64,000 nt of DNA. Source: Pleurodeles waltl (taxonomy: Eukaryota; Chordata; Amphibia; Caudata; Salamandridae). Location: assembly GCF_031143425.1 (NCBI RefSeq), contig NC_090445.1, positions 1,577,626,049 through 1,577,690,048 on the forward strand. Reading direction: 5' to 3'. The position numbers were made by a program, and so were the translations under genes. Under the pieces are notes generated by a model, which saw only the letters and a program-made list of their open reading frames with translations, searched no databases and was not told the DNA's origin. Numbering within the stretch: position 1 is the stretch's first letter; every line of letters begins with the position of its first letter. Below are positions 48,919-61,560 of this stretch, piece after piece.

Positions 48919-51900
48919 AACGGGTGGAAGCAATCTATCTATTTGAGGGATGTGATTTGGGGGTTGGGTGGGCGGAGAGGGGGTGCAGGGTCTGTAATGC
49001 ACTTTGTTGCTTTGTACTTTTACGTTAATAGCCAGAAGAGAATATCTCCGCCTGCTCTGTATTGCTTATGCAACGATAAATTGTAAAGATGTTTTGACAT
49101 TGTGGATGCACACTAACTCTGATCAATTTATTAATCGAGCCTCTTCTCACATATATGTTGCTTGACGAGTAACTAGACAGCTGCACTAACATTGTTATTT
49201 AAGGAGTTTTTTCTTACTTATTTTACCTTTACAAATCGTTGATTGGTTTACAGCTACCTATATTTGTTGTGGATTGTTGAGGGATCATTTGATTGATGTG
49301 ATCTATTTTGAATGATTTTTTTAATATTTCTATGATTATCCAACCAGACACTCTTTGACCAGGTGTATCTAACCTACTTTTATAGGTATCAATATTTTAG
49401 AGCAGGTTGTTGGCTATGCATGAGCACTTTTCGCAGTGCCAGGTCCACTCGGGACACACTTTAATAGTGAGCCAGTTTGTTTTGGTTGGCCCCAAAATCA
49501 TCTATGCAGCCCAGCAACTGATATCTTTCTGGCCAGCTGTATTAGTGTGTCCTATAAGAACCACTGCTCCAGAGCTGGTCAATGGCCAGGCACTAGTATT
49601 TTTATAGTAACAGCGCCATCTCGAAAAGCACTTTATTACTGATTTAACCTGATTTGGTGAATTACCTGTACGGCTTCACAATTTTTGCACTTTGATTAGC
49701 CTCAGTGAATTAATTTTTAAAAGTACTAGTATTCTTAAAGCCGGCTGCCTACTATACATCAGTACATTTTAATGTGAATGCTAGGTTTTAAATATTGAAG
49801 AATGTTATTAAATCTTAGAAGGTTATATATTCTGTTATGTATATGTATGGCCTGTCTATGGCAGGCTGACGCAATAAAAAATATATAAGTTCTTCTTTCT
49901 TTTGTTCTTTTGGTCTTTTGTTCTTTCTTTAGTTCTTTCTTCCTTTCTCTATATAAAGCTCTTGGAAAAGATTGGAGATTTGAGATGTAAATTACTATTG
50001 ATGAAAGTAGCAAATAAACATACTCCCCTTCACATCAGGAATAGAGAAGAGACAAGCAAAGTACCTGAAGAAGAATCCAGTAGCAGGTGCATCTACAAGG
50101 AAACAAAATCGGGCACAAAAAGGCAGTGGCAGCCGGTAATTTTAGGAGGGATGGGGGCGGGAAGCACACTCCCACTCATTCTTTCAGACATGCACGCACA
50201 TCCATTCACAACACTCATCAACATTCAAACATACACCCATGCACCAAACACTCATTAAACCCCCCCCCGCCTTAGGTCAGCCGATGAGGAAAAGCAGCAG
50301 TCCCAACTTCGTTACAGATTGGGATGGGGGTCAGTGAGACTGTTGACCCCTCCCTTCTCTGTGATGAGGTGTCACTAATTGACACTCGCTCTGGGCACTT
50401 CAGGGCTTAAACCTGAAGCGCCCAGGTCAGAGTCAATGGGTGACGGCCTTGAGGCACCTTTGCTGAGCCGAGGAGGTCACGGCCATAGTAGCTGTGACCT
50501 CTTCAACCCAGAAAAGTTCAGCTCAGGCACCCAGGAGTCTGCGCAAATTGTGCATGTCTAGCTCCTGGCTGCCTGAGCTGAACATGAAGAGTGTCTGTCA
50601 GGCTGACCTTTGCTCAGCCTGACAGGCACTCTTCATGAGGGGCAAAAGGTGGGGGGGCATGGCCCCTCTGCCCTAAAGGACGGGCTACAGCTGCAAAAAG
50701 GGGAACAAAGAGGCAATACACTTGATGAAAAATTAGGGAACAAATGTGTTGCAATGCACTCTTCACTTGGGAATGAATCCTTATATACTTTTATCAGAGG
50801 AAAAAAACTCTGCCTCATCGATGATTGGCAGCCCCTATTAACAGCTATAGGCACACCACCATGCTGGAGAGGGCTTGTCCATGCCTCTTTTTTTAAAGTT
50901 ACAGTATTCATACAATAAGTGAAGAAGAAGCCCAAGTTTGACATCTTTGGACTGCTGCTGCAGTTTGTGACCCCACCACCGCCATCCATAGCTAGAACAC
51001 CAGGCAGGTCTCAGAGCACCCTTTCACGTGAGCATGGGCGTGAAGAGACCAGGGCAGCTCAGGCGGGTGAGTGCTCAGCGACATGCTTAGCACGGTGACT
51101 CCGCCTTTTCAGGGCCTCTAATGAGCTGTCTGCTCAGTTCTCGTCAGTAGGACAAGGGCAGGTGCAGTGACGTTTCACAAGTAGCAGATCAGTAGTTAGT
51201 ACTATAATCATATAGGCAGTGAAGTAAGAAACATGTTTGTCCCATACATTGCTTCATGTGTCATAATTTATTTTTTGTCATTATCATAACATTGTTCACA
51301 GCCAACAAGTGTTTCCTTCTACATGGACTTTGTAAGGCCAGTAGTACATAAAATTATTGTCAGTCCAAAATGAAATTTGACTTGAGGCAACATCTTCACA
51401 ACTTATCACCCCTGCACATCATAAGTAAGACACTCCACTTGGAGAAAGATTAAATTATACATATTAATTAATATTGTGAACAACATAATTGACCATAAGT
51501 CAGTATACCCTTTAATTGTTCAAAAGAGACTCAAACAGTATACCTGGTAGGTTTTGGTTTGACTGGAGACCTTCAAAGAAACACAAAGGGCTGTTGTATA
51601 ATGTCTTTCAGTCCTTGGGTATAATGTACTTCTTGATTAGACATGAGTTTGGTGCCAAGGAGCTGGTAAAAACCTTTTGGCGAAATCGGGAAAGAGTGCA
51701 GAGTATATGCACCTTCAATGGGCAAGCAAGACTACTAGCCTGGAACAGCTTGTTCAAGGTAGAATGTTCCAATTGATGGAGGTGTATTTTAAAATACTTG
51801 AGTAATGGAATGCTCTTTAGAACAATTGGAGATACCTAACACACAAGCTTTTGCCCATTAAGGAAACTAGTGGTTGGAAACTAAGACACAGAGTTCCAGT

Positions 51901-52644
51901 TTGGAGGCTTTGGTAACTTATCCTCGTAAACTAGCTTCTGGTCTTGTTCTACCCAACAGTGCGTTTGCCTTTCTGATGAGTAAACAAGGACAATACACTG
52001 GTGTCAAAAGATGTACCACATTGGCTGCACTTTGGGAGGCAAGCAAAGATTACAACAGTGTGACTAAGGTCTGCTTTGTACTGCATTTACCATGATGCAT
52101 TGCTTGGGAATGACAAGAACAGGACTGTGACCATTGTACAACTCTGCCTTCAGAGCAGATATAAATTGGAGAAGTAGAATCATCTGCCTGTTGTCAGAGA
52201 GTACTGGTGTATGTTTAACACATTGCTGCAATCTGTGTGGCTTTGTATCATTGTTCAGACCTTGTGCGACTTGTTTCTTAGCTGTAACGTGCAGACGTGT
52301 CTGGGAAAACGCATGGTTGTAAGAGTGCATCGTTGCTGGATGTCTTGCATCTGAAGTGCTGCGTGTTGTGGGAGAGGACCGGAGCAGTGCTTCATCCTTC
52401 GCTGCATAAGCATACTTAGATTTCCGAAAACTGTAATATGGGTGTAGTTTAGCTCTTTTAATACATACCTCCACCTGCTAACACAATTAATTGCAATCGA
52501 GCAGTTGTTGTCCTTGGTACTTGTAGTCTATGAAAGTGTCTAAATACTAGTAGAAACCTATGTTTCTTAAATATGCCCCTGAGATTTTTGTAGCTCTGCA
52601 GAATTTAGGGAGGCAAGAGTGAATTCCTATTCTGCTTTTTTTAA
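48919..52644. repeat. Tandem segmental duplication, copy 1 (3726 bp)
   Basis: The unit starts at AACGGGTGGAAGCAATC and ends at CTGCTTTTTTTAA; the whole unit then repeats from 52645. By eye I find about 25 substitutions and five small indels between copies, roughly 99% identity. The left and right outer junctions share AA, so the breakpoint is ambiguous by 2 bp. No open frame in the unit has a recognisable domain. It contains a five-hairpin block (50369-50637) and a pyrimidine-rich stretch (49885-49950). Confidence 0.97.
50369..50637. repeat. Five-hairpin chain inside copy 1
   Basis: Consecutive inverted repeats at 50369-50385, 50393-50423, 50473-50501, 50516-50583 and 50583-50637. The last pairs CATGAAGAGTGTCTGTCAGG with CCTGACAGGCACTCTTCATG across a short loop. 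The design resembles the element at 6194-6823 but the sequence differs. Confidence 0.8.
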
Positions 52645-55600
52645 AACGGGTGGAAGCAATCTATCTATTTGAGGGATGTGATTTGGGGGTTGGGTGGGCG
52701 GAGAGGGGGTGCAGGGTCTGTAATGCACTTTGTTGCTTTGTACTTTTACGTTAATAGCCAGAAGAGAATATCTCCGCCTGCTCTGTATTGCTTATGCAAC
52801 GATAAATTGTAAAGATGTTTTGACATTGTGGATGCACACTAACTCTGATCAATTTATTAATCGAGCCTCTTCTCACATATATGTTGCTTGACGAGTAACT
52901 AGACAGCTGCACTAACATTGTTATTTAAGGAGTTTTTTCTTACTTATTTTACCTTTACAAATCGTTGATTGGTTTACAGCTACCTATATTTGTTGTGGAT
53001 TGTTGAGGGATCATTTGATTGATGTGATCTATTTTGAATGATTTTTTTAATATTTCTATGATTATCCAACCAGACACTCTTTGACCAGGTGTATCTAACC
53101 TACTTTTATAGGTATCAATATTTTAGAGCAGGTTGTTGGCTATGCATGAGCACTTTTCGCAGTGCCAGGTCCACTCGGGACACACTTTAATAGTGAGCCA
53201 GTTTGTTTTGGTTGGCCCCAAAATCATCTATGCAGCCCAGCAACTGATATCTTTCTGGCCAGCTGTATTAGTGTGTCCTATAAGAACCACTGCTCCAGAG
53301 CTGGTCAATGGCCAGGCACTAGTATTTTTATAGTAACAGCGCCATCTCGAAAAGCACTTTATTACTGATTTAACCTGATTTGGTGAATTACCTGTACGGC
53401 TTCACAATTTTTGCACTTTGATTAGCCTCAGTGAATTAATTTTTAAAAGTACTAGTATTCTTAAAGCCGGCTGCCTACTATACATCAGTACATTTTAATG
53501 TGAATGCTAGGTTTTAAATATTGAAGAATGTTATTAAATCTTAGAAGGTTATATATTCTGTTATGTATATGTATGGCCTGTCTATGGCAGGCTGACGCAA
53601 TAAAAAATATATAAGTTCTTCTTTCTTTTGTTCTTTTGTTCTTTCTTTAGTTCTTTCTTCCTTTCTCTATATAAAGCTCTTGGAAAAGATTGGAGATTTG
53701 AGATGTAAATTACTATTGATGAAAGTAGCAAATAAAGATACTCCCCTTCACATCAGGAATAGAGAAGAGACAAGCAAAGTACCTGAAGAAGAATCCAGTA
53801 GCAGGTGCATCTACAAGGAAACAAAATCGGGCACAAAAAGGCAGTGGCAGCCGGTAATTTTAGGAGGGATGGGGGCGGGAAGCACACTCCCACTCATTCT
53901 TTCAGACATGCACGCACATCCATTCACAACACTCATCAACATTCAAACATACACCCAAGCACCAAACACTCATTAACCCCCCCCCGCCTTAGGTCAGCCA
54001 ATGAGGAAAAGCAGCAGTCCCAACTTCGTTACAGATTGGGATGGGGGTCAGTGAGACTGTTGACCCCTCCCTTCTCTGTGATGAGGTGTCACTAATTGAC
54101 ACTCGCTCTGGGCACTTCAGGGCTTAAACCTGAAGCGCCCAGGTCAGAGTCAATGGGTGACGGCCTTGAGGCACCTTTGCTGAGCCGAGGAGGTCACGGC
54201 CATAGGAGCTGTGACCTCTTCAACCCAGAAAAGTTCAGCTCAGGCACCCAGGAGTCTGCGCAAATTGTGCATGTCTAGCTCCTGGCTGCCTGACCTGAAC
54301 ATGAAGAGTGTCTGTCAGGCTGACCTTTGCTCAGCCTGACAGGCACTATTCATGAGGGGCAAAAGGTGGGGGGGCATGGTCCCTCTGCCCTAAAGGACGG
54401 GCTGCAGCTGCAAAAAGGGGAACAAAGAGGCAATACACTTGATGAAAAATTAGGGAACAAATGTGTTGCAATGCACTCTTCACTTGGGAATGCCTCCTTA
54501 TATACTTTTATCAGAGGAAAAAAACTCTGCCTCATCGATGATTGGCAGCCCCTATTAACAGCTATAGGCACACCACCATGCTGGAGAGGGCTTGTCCATG
54601 CCTCTTTTTTTAAAGTTACAGTATTCATACAATAAGTGAAGAAGAAACCCAAGTTTGACATCTTTGGACTGCTGCTGCAGTTTGTGACCCCGCCATCCAT
54701 AGCTAGAACACCAGGCAGGTCTCAGAGCACCCTTTCATGTGAGCATGGGCGTGAAGAGACCAGGGCAGCTCAGGCGGGTGAGTGCTCAGCGACATGCTTA
54801 GCACGGTGACTCCGCCTTTTCAGGGCCTCTAATGAGCTGTCTGCTCAGTTCTCGTCAGTAGGACAAGGGCAGGTGCAGTGACGTTTCACAAGTAGCAGAT
54901 CAGTAGTTAGTACTATAATCATATAGGCAGTGAAGTAAGAAACATGTTTGTCCCATACATTGCTTCATGTGTCATAATTTATTTTTTGTCATTATCATAA
55001 CATTGTTCACAGCCAACAAGTGTTTCCTTCAACATGGACTTTGTAAGGCCAGTAGTACATAAAATTATTGTCAGTCCAAAATGAAATTTGACTTGAGGCA
55101 ACATCTTCACAACTTATCACCCCTGCACATCATAAGTAAGACACTTGGAGAAAGATTAAATTATACATATTAATTAATATTGTGAACAACATAATTGACC
55201 ATAAGTCAGTATACCCTTTAATTGTTCAAAAGAGACTCAAACAGTATACCTGGTAGGTTTTGGTTTGACTGGAGACCTTCAAAGAAACACAAAGTGCTGT
55301 TGTATAATGTCTTTCAGTCCTTGGGTATAATGTACTTCTTGATTAGACATGAGTTTGGTGCCAAGGAGCTGGTAAAAACCTTTTGGCGAAATCGGGAAAG
55401 AGTGCAGAGTATATGCACCTTCAATGGGCAAGCAAGACTGCTAGCCTGGAACAGCTTGTTCAAGGTAGAATGTTCCAATTGATGGAGGTGTATTCTAAAA
55501 TACTTGAGTAATGGAATGCTCTTTAGAACAATTGGAGATACCTAACACACAAGCTTTTGCCCATTAAGGAAACTAGTGGTTGGAAACTAAGACACAGAGT

Positions 55601-56360
55601 TCCAGTTTGGAGGCTTTGGTAACTCATCCTCGTAAACTAGCTTCTGGTCTTGTTCTACCCAACAGTGCGTTTGCCTTTCTGATGAGTAAACAAGGACAAT
55701 ACACTGATTTCAAAAGATGTACCACATTGGCTGCACTTTGGGAGTCAAGCAAAGATTACAACAGTGTGACTAAGGTCTGCTTTGTACTGCATTTACCATG
55801 ATGCATTGCTTGGGAATGACAAGAACAGGACTGTGACCATTGTACAACTCTGCCTTCAGAGCAGATATAAATTGGAGAAGTAGAATCATCTGCCTGTTGT
55901 CAGAGAGTACTGGTGTATGTTTACATTTGCATAACACACTGCTGCAATCTGTGTGGCTTTGTATCATTGTTCAGACCTTGTGCGACTTGTTTCTTAGCTG
56001 TATCGTGCAGACGTGTCTGGGAAAACGCATGGTTGTAAGAGTGCATCGTTGCTGGATGTCTTGCATCTGAAGTGCTGCGTGTTGTGGGAGAGGACCGGAG
56101 CAGTGCTTCATCCTTCGCTGCATAAGCATACTTAGATTTCCGAAAACTGTAATATGGGTGTAGTTTAGCTCTTTTAATACACACCTCCACCTGCTAACAC
56201 AATTAATTGCAATCGAGCAGTTGTTGTCCTTGGTACTTGTAGTCTATGAAAGTGTCTAAATACTAGTAGAAACCTATGTTTCTTAAATATGCCCCTGAGA
56301 TTTTTGTAGCTCTGCAGAATTTAGGGAGGCAAGAGTGAATTCCTATTCTGCTTTTTTTAA
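52645..56360. repeat. Tandem segmental duplication, copy 2 (3716 bp)
   Basis: Direct continuation of copy 1. It lacks 8, 1, 6 and 5 bp at four sites and has 10 extra bp near 55925 (a net 10 bp shorter, matching the lengths). Differences include CpG decay (CCGATG to CCAATG near 54000). Copy 2 ends at CTGCTTTTTTTAA and is followed by unrelated sequence starting TGGCTTTCAG. Confidence 0.97.
54086..54354. repeat. Five-hairpin chain inside copy 2
   Basis: Counterpart of 50369-50637. Two single-base changes (GAGCTGAAC to GACCTGAAC, CACTCTTC to CACTATTC) each break one pair of a stem that is intact in copy 1. Confidence 0.8.
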
Positions 56361-57109
56361 TGGCTTTCAGAGGTTGGCAGTTTGAACTGAGAAGTGTGCC
56401 CCCTTATTATACACTGCTGACACTTAGAAATAATGAGCAAAGGTGGTGCCTTTGCCAGGCAAAGTAGTGCAGTGCCCTCTCGGGAGTCAAAATCTCACAA
56501 CACACCAAATAATGCTAATAAATTGCATATTGCTCTAGGCATCTACGTATATACGATACACTAATACATTTTTTTTCTTCAGTGGTTAATAGAGAAATGG
56601 ATTGTTTATTTATCGATATCATTGATTCCACCCAGTAGGGATTAGTTTAGGGGTGGTTTAGGTTGGTGCCAATTCTGTCTTCCATTCTTACCATGGGAGA
56701 TAAAAATAATACCAGTGGGGTTGGAACCAGAAACCTTATTATTTGCCAAACAAATACTTGATTGGATTAGAACTGAATGAAGAATCACAGGTGCTGTTCT
56801 TCACGAAATCCATTATGTATATGGCTTCATCATGATATTTGATTTGTTTAGCATGAACAGAGCGCCAACGTTCTTCAAAGCGCTAAACATTATTAGTAGT
56901 AGTAGTACTAGTAACATTTTGTATTTCTATTAGTGTTGTTATTGTGCAGTGCGTTGCAGCTTGACAACAGAGCTAATCCATATTATATGTGGAGGGTCAT
57001 TAAAAAACACAACTATTGTTTTGTGGTAAATGTTGTAGTAGGGAGATATACACAAAAGTGCCATTCCAGGAACAGCAGTCACAATATATCCATCATGTCA
57101 GATCTCGTT
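56361..57109. other. No gene seen
   Basis: Sequence to the right of the duplication. A short stretch near 56840-56915 (AGCGCC, AGCGCTAAAC, then TAG repeats) resembles a LINE 3' tail, but not enough to call. Confidence 0.4.
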
Positions 57110-57345
57110 GACATAATGTATCCTCGCCTCAGTGGTGCAAATGACATAATGTATCTCATCCCGCCAGATACAGTAGACAGAATGTATTCTCATTTCACCA
57201 GATGTCAATGACATAGTGTATCTTTATCTCGCCAGGCACAGTAGACACAGTGTATCCTCACCTCAGCAGATTTAGTAGCCATAATGTATCCTCTCATCAA
57301 TCACAATAGACACAGTCTATCCTCATATCACTGACACCAGGTATT
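57110..57345. repeat. 34-bp minisatellite, about seven copies
   Basis: GACATAATGTATCC and close variants recur at steps of 31-34 bp, each followed by a CTCACCAGATACAGTA-like half. Copies differ at several positions. Confidence 0.88.
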
Positions 57346-57503
57346 GTTTCCTACCATAACTATCCTATTCCATTCCTTGTTGTAGCCTTTTGAATTAGAG
57401 ATCATAACAGAAAGAAAGCCATTGTAGAAGCTGTTTATTCAAGTAAAGAATGGAGAGTACCCATAAAGACAGGAAATGTTGAACTACACCTGACATATTC
57501 TTC
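57346..57503. other. Spacer between two minisatellites
   Basis: Unique-looking sequence without a frame or motif. Confidence 0.5.
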
Positions 57504-58140
57504 TCAGTTGGTTAGTAGTTATGATCAGGGATTCGCTGGGGTCAATTGGTTGGGACAACCTCTTCTAGGTTGGTTAGCATCAGGGATTTGCTGGAGGCTA
57601 CTGGTTTCCCTACATCTGACATTTCTTTTCTCAGTTGGTTAGTAGTTATGATCAGTGATTCGCTGGGGTCAATTGGTTGGGACAAGCTCTTCTAGGTTGG
57701 TTAGCATCAGGGATTGCTGGAGGCTACTGGTTTCCCTACACCTGACATTTCTTTTCTCAGTTGGTTAGTAGTTATGATCAGGGATTCGCTGGGGTCAATT
57801 GGTTGGGACAAGCTCTTCTAGGTTGGTTAGCATCACGGATTGCTGGAGGCTACTGGTTTCCCTACATCTGACATTTCTTTTCTCAGTTGGTTAGTAGTTA
57901 TGATCAGGGATTCGCTGGGGTCAATTGGTTGGGACAAGCTCTTCTAGGTTGGTTAGCATCAGGGATGTGCTGGAGGCTACTGGCTTCCCTACATCTGACA
58001 TTGCTTTTCTCAGTTGGTTAGGTTCAGGGATGTGCTGGAGGCTACTGGCTTCCCTACATCTGACATTGCTTTTCTCAGTTGGTTAGGTTCAGGGATGTGC
58101 TGGTCCCTACAGTTTGGGAAATGTTCCCCTATACCTGACA
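57504..58140. repeat. Minisatellite with 126-127 bp and 65 bp periods
   Basis: TCAGTTGGTTAG occurs at 57504, 57631, 57757, 57883, 58010 and 58075, giving steps of 127, 126, 126, 127 and 65. Each long unit has the half with TTCGCTGGGGTCAATTGG and the half with GCTGGAGGCTACTGG. The short unit lacks the first half. Confidence 0.93.
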
Positions 58141-59790
58141 CTGCTCTGATCACTTAGTTTCAGGGGTTTGCCGTAGTATGTTGGTTGGGTCTGTGCTCCT
58201 AAGAAAGGATGGGCCGGTCTTCCATCCGAGGCCTCCAGACTCTCCTTAGATGCCACTGCCTTGCCCAGGATTACTGTGCGGGACCGAGAATTACTTCAGC
58301 CACTACTCACACTCCAATAATAATTCACCAAAATGACCTTTGTTCTGTTGGTAAGACTAGAGGGTCTCAGTCTATCTGGAGAGGCAGTTCTGGTTACATC
58401 AAGCTATTTGAGCAAAGCTAAAAAATCAGCAGAAAATCCCAGAGCCGTAATGAGTGGACCGATCTGAGGGGGATTCTTGTTGCCAAGCCTGGGGTCAGAC
58501 TGTCAGCTGCTGCTGTGTTTAGTTTCTGTATTGCAAGCATATGCCCGCTGTGTTTAGACAGCAGCATGTTTTCGTTTTTTACTTGTAGACTTTCAATTAA
58601 TCTCGCATATGTTTCTGAGTTTGTTTTTGTTTCTTTGCGGTTGTGTCAGAGGTTGAATACAAGAACGAGTCAGTGGACGGATGAATGGATGCATGAGTGC
58701 AAAGCTGAGTGACAGAGTTCATTTATGATGATTTACCGATTACCTGAACCCATCAGTGACACAAAAGGCACTGTCGGTAATAAGCCAGTCCTACTGGCAT
58801 TGCCAATGCTTGTTTAAGAAACATGTGTTTGCAGTGTGATGTGCCTGGATAGAATAACAAAAAACTCACTGCAAAAACGTGATGTTCTTTCCAAGTTAAA
58901 ATTAATAGTTTAAGGGACAAAATGAAGCTTGTGATGGGAAAGAACAGTTTGCTTACTACTGTATGTTCCAACGGTCAAACTGCGAGGATGAGAACTGCAC
59001 GCACTTAGTTTTAGCGCACCAAGTTAAGCAGCTACGATGGTAAACAAGCCAAAAAGAGGGAGATATCAACAGTGTCCTCCAGCGTGGATATTATCAGAAA
59101 ACGATTTTGATTTGTATCATGCCAAGTGTCGCAAACAAGTTTTCTAATTAGTTTACCATTTTATTTTCAACGGTTGCATGCTGCCATCTACTGGAAGTGG
59201 ATGGTATGGCGTTACTCTCGGAATTAAATATCGAATGTTTAAATTAGTTTTTTCCAGTCAGGGCCTTCTACAAATATTTATTAATAAAACTGAAATATCT
59301 GATATAAATTTTGAAAGTTTCATCTCTTCAAGTCTAATGTTCCTCTGTTTCAGCTCTTAAGGAAACAGCGATTGACGCCCTAATCACAGCTAAATTGGGA
59401 TTTCCTCTTTGGCAATTTTGTAACCGAAATTACGGACACCATGTGGCGTGGTGTTCACGGAATGCAAAATTACCTTAAGAGGTCTTCCCCCGTTCAAGGA
59501 GCAGTACGTAATTTGTGTCAGAGATTTTTCATGGGCGGCTGTGATCACTCCCAAAACGTGTGTGACTCATTTCCACTGCTGATGCAGCCCCACTCTGCAA
59601 GTCCCTAATGCCCCTCTATCTCTGGATAAACCATGCTGCTCTGTCTCATAACTTCATTATCTCTATTCACATCTTCTTTTCTTGTGCTGCTTGGTCTGGC
59701 ATTCCGTTGCTTCATCAATTTTTCACCCCCTTTCCAGGTGCGTCTTCTTCGCAATGGCAGAGAAGTGTCCCCCCCTCCTGGCTAAGAGCC
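58141..59790. other. No gene seen
   Basis: Short motif-free frames only. GGCATTGCCAATGCTTG at about 58796-58812 may be a solo end of the MITE family at 4-147. Confidence 0.4.
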
Positions 59791-59794
59791 AGCA

Positions 59795-60140
59795 GATGAA
59801 AAATAAAACAATAGTTAACTGTTGTTTTATTTTTCGTCAGACAAGTGGGGCAGGGCCACGGAAGGTGGGCAGGGGAGTGGAATGCAACTAAGTGTGCATG
59901 TGTATGTGGCCGGCTGTCTTAGGCCAGCCTAACACTCATCCGCACTTAGGTTTCTCCAACCCGGCTGTGTTGCACAGCTGGGCTGGAGAAACAGCACAGA
60001 CCCCAGTGCACTGTCTGAGTGGCAGTCCAAGCTGCTCAGACCAATCCTGATGCTGCTTTCATGCTAGGTTTAGCATGAAAGCAGCACCAGGATTGCTGGT
60101 GAGCCTGTGATGGTGTCACAGTGAATGCTGGGACACCATC
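59795..60140. mobile_element. Hairpin-chain element, third family
   Basis: Successive inverted repeats at 59795-59838 (GAAAAATAAAACAA with TTGTTTTATTTTTC), 59950-59992 (GTTTCTCCAACCCGGCTGTG with CACAGCTGGGCTGGAGAAAC), 60042-60095 (GCTGCTTTCATGCTA with its inverse, extended outward) and 60109-60140 (GATGGTGTC with GACACCATC). No coding capacity; the outer boundaries are uncertain. Confidence 0.65.
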
Positions 60141-61555
60141 AGGAGCAGAGGATCGAGGCGGCAGGAGGCGGTCGCGACAGGAACGGTGGAACGGCAAGTG
60201 GTTTTGTAAAATTTGTAAAATTATTTCCCACGTCCCCGTCATTAGGGAATGTCATGAAGAACATCTTGTAAGCCTGTCCTCGTCTTTGCAACAAACACAT
60301 AATTAGGAAAGAACAGCCAGGAAAAAAATGTGTAAGATTATTTTTGTCACTCCTAATACTCAATACACAGCGCTGGCGTACATGTATCACTAGCGCTGTC
60401 ATTAGAGAGCGTATGTCCCCATGCAAACAACAGAATCTCTTTGCCTCTGTGTTTGTGCCGTAGTACCAACGTGAGCGCAGAGACAAACATATCTTTAGGA
60501 GGCGCACTAAAAGTGCACCATAGAAAGGTGGCAGACTTTCAGCGCACCTCCAAAAGGCAGCCTTCTGGAAGAATAAAAGAGGATCTCTAATTCTGCTTAA
60601 AAGTGCAGGAGACTGCCTCCTGCACAGAGAAACTTTTAAACATCTGCTTCATATTTCTTTTAAATGTGCTTTCCTGGGGGTGGGGGAGGTCAGCACGAGT
60701 TAGAGGCTGCCCAGAGAGCAGCGCATCCAACATAATAGGGTGCACTTTCCTTGTTTGCACCAACTTCACCTGCTTAAAAGTGTGTCTTGGTTCAAACAGA
60801 AAAAGTTGTGCCCTATCTGTACTAGGGCCCCTGGTTGCAAAGGCAGGCCACATTGGTCGTGAGGGAGTAGAGGGGTGAACTTGGGACATTTACTGATGGA
60901 TCCTGGAAGATCAAATCCATGCTCAAAAAGATAGTAAGAAATTGACATTTCCTGATGACTCCTGATTGGTTTGTGTGATCAATTATGTTGATAAAGATTG
61001 TGAACTTACTGCATTTCTAATGGGTTGTTGTTGGTGATGCCATGTTATTGTGTCGTAAAGAAAAATGAGAATGTCACATCTCTTGATTGATCTTGGATAG
61101 TTGTGGTTTGGCCATTGTGCTCCGTCATGTATTCACATTTCAACAGTTGTTCAGTTTGTTTAGTTGACCACCAAACATCTAGCATTAACTCCTATACTCA
61201 GAAAGTATCAATGAAAAAAATATGGTGACTAAAACATATAAAGTATATCACACAGTAACTCTTATTTTTTTCAATTATCATATTGCTATCATATTTTGGA
61301 CAGTTCATAAAGTTGTTTTCAGATTCAAAAGTCTGCATTAGTTGTCACATAATTCCTGAACGAAAACACAATTTTGTGTCTAAATTAAATTATCAGGAAG
61401 CTGAAGAGACAAATTTATAGTAAGCCATATTACTTCAGTTAAGTCCATAGTTATGAAAACCTTATTGTGTCGATGCGTTTCAGCCTTCCAGCATCGCCAC
61501 CTCAAGATATATAAGGACCACTGCATCTGGTTCACAATAAGTGGTTGTTTCAACA
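60141..61555. other. No gene seen
   Basis: Frames of up to 122 codons without a recognised domain; AT-rich towards 61200-61450. Confidence 0.4.
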
Positions 61556-61560
61556 ATTAC

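Noticed and set aside
48919..56360. The two 3.7 kb copies as LTRs of a retrotransposon
   Set aside because: They are directly adjacent with nothing between them, there are no TG...CA ends and no target duplication.
57110..58140. Repeat arrays as a CRISPR-like locus
   Set aside because: Units are contiguous and diverged with no unique spacers, and the genome is clearly eukaryotic.
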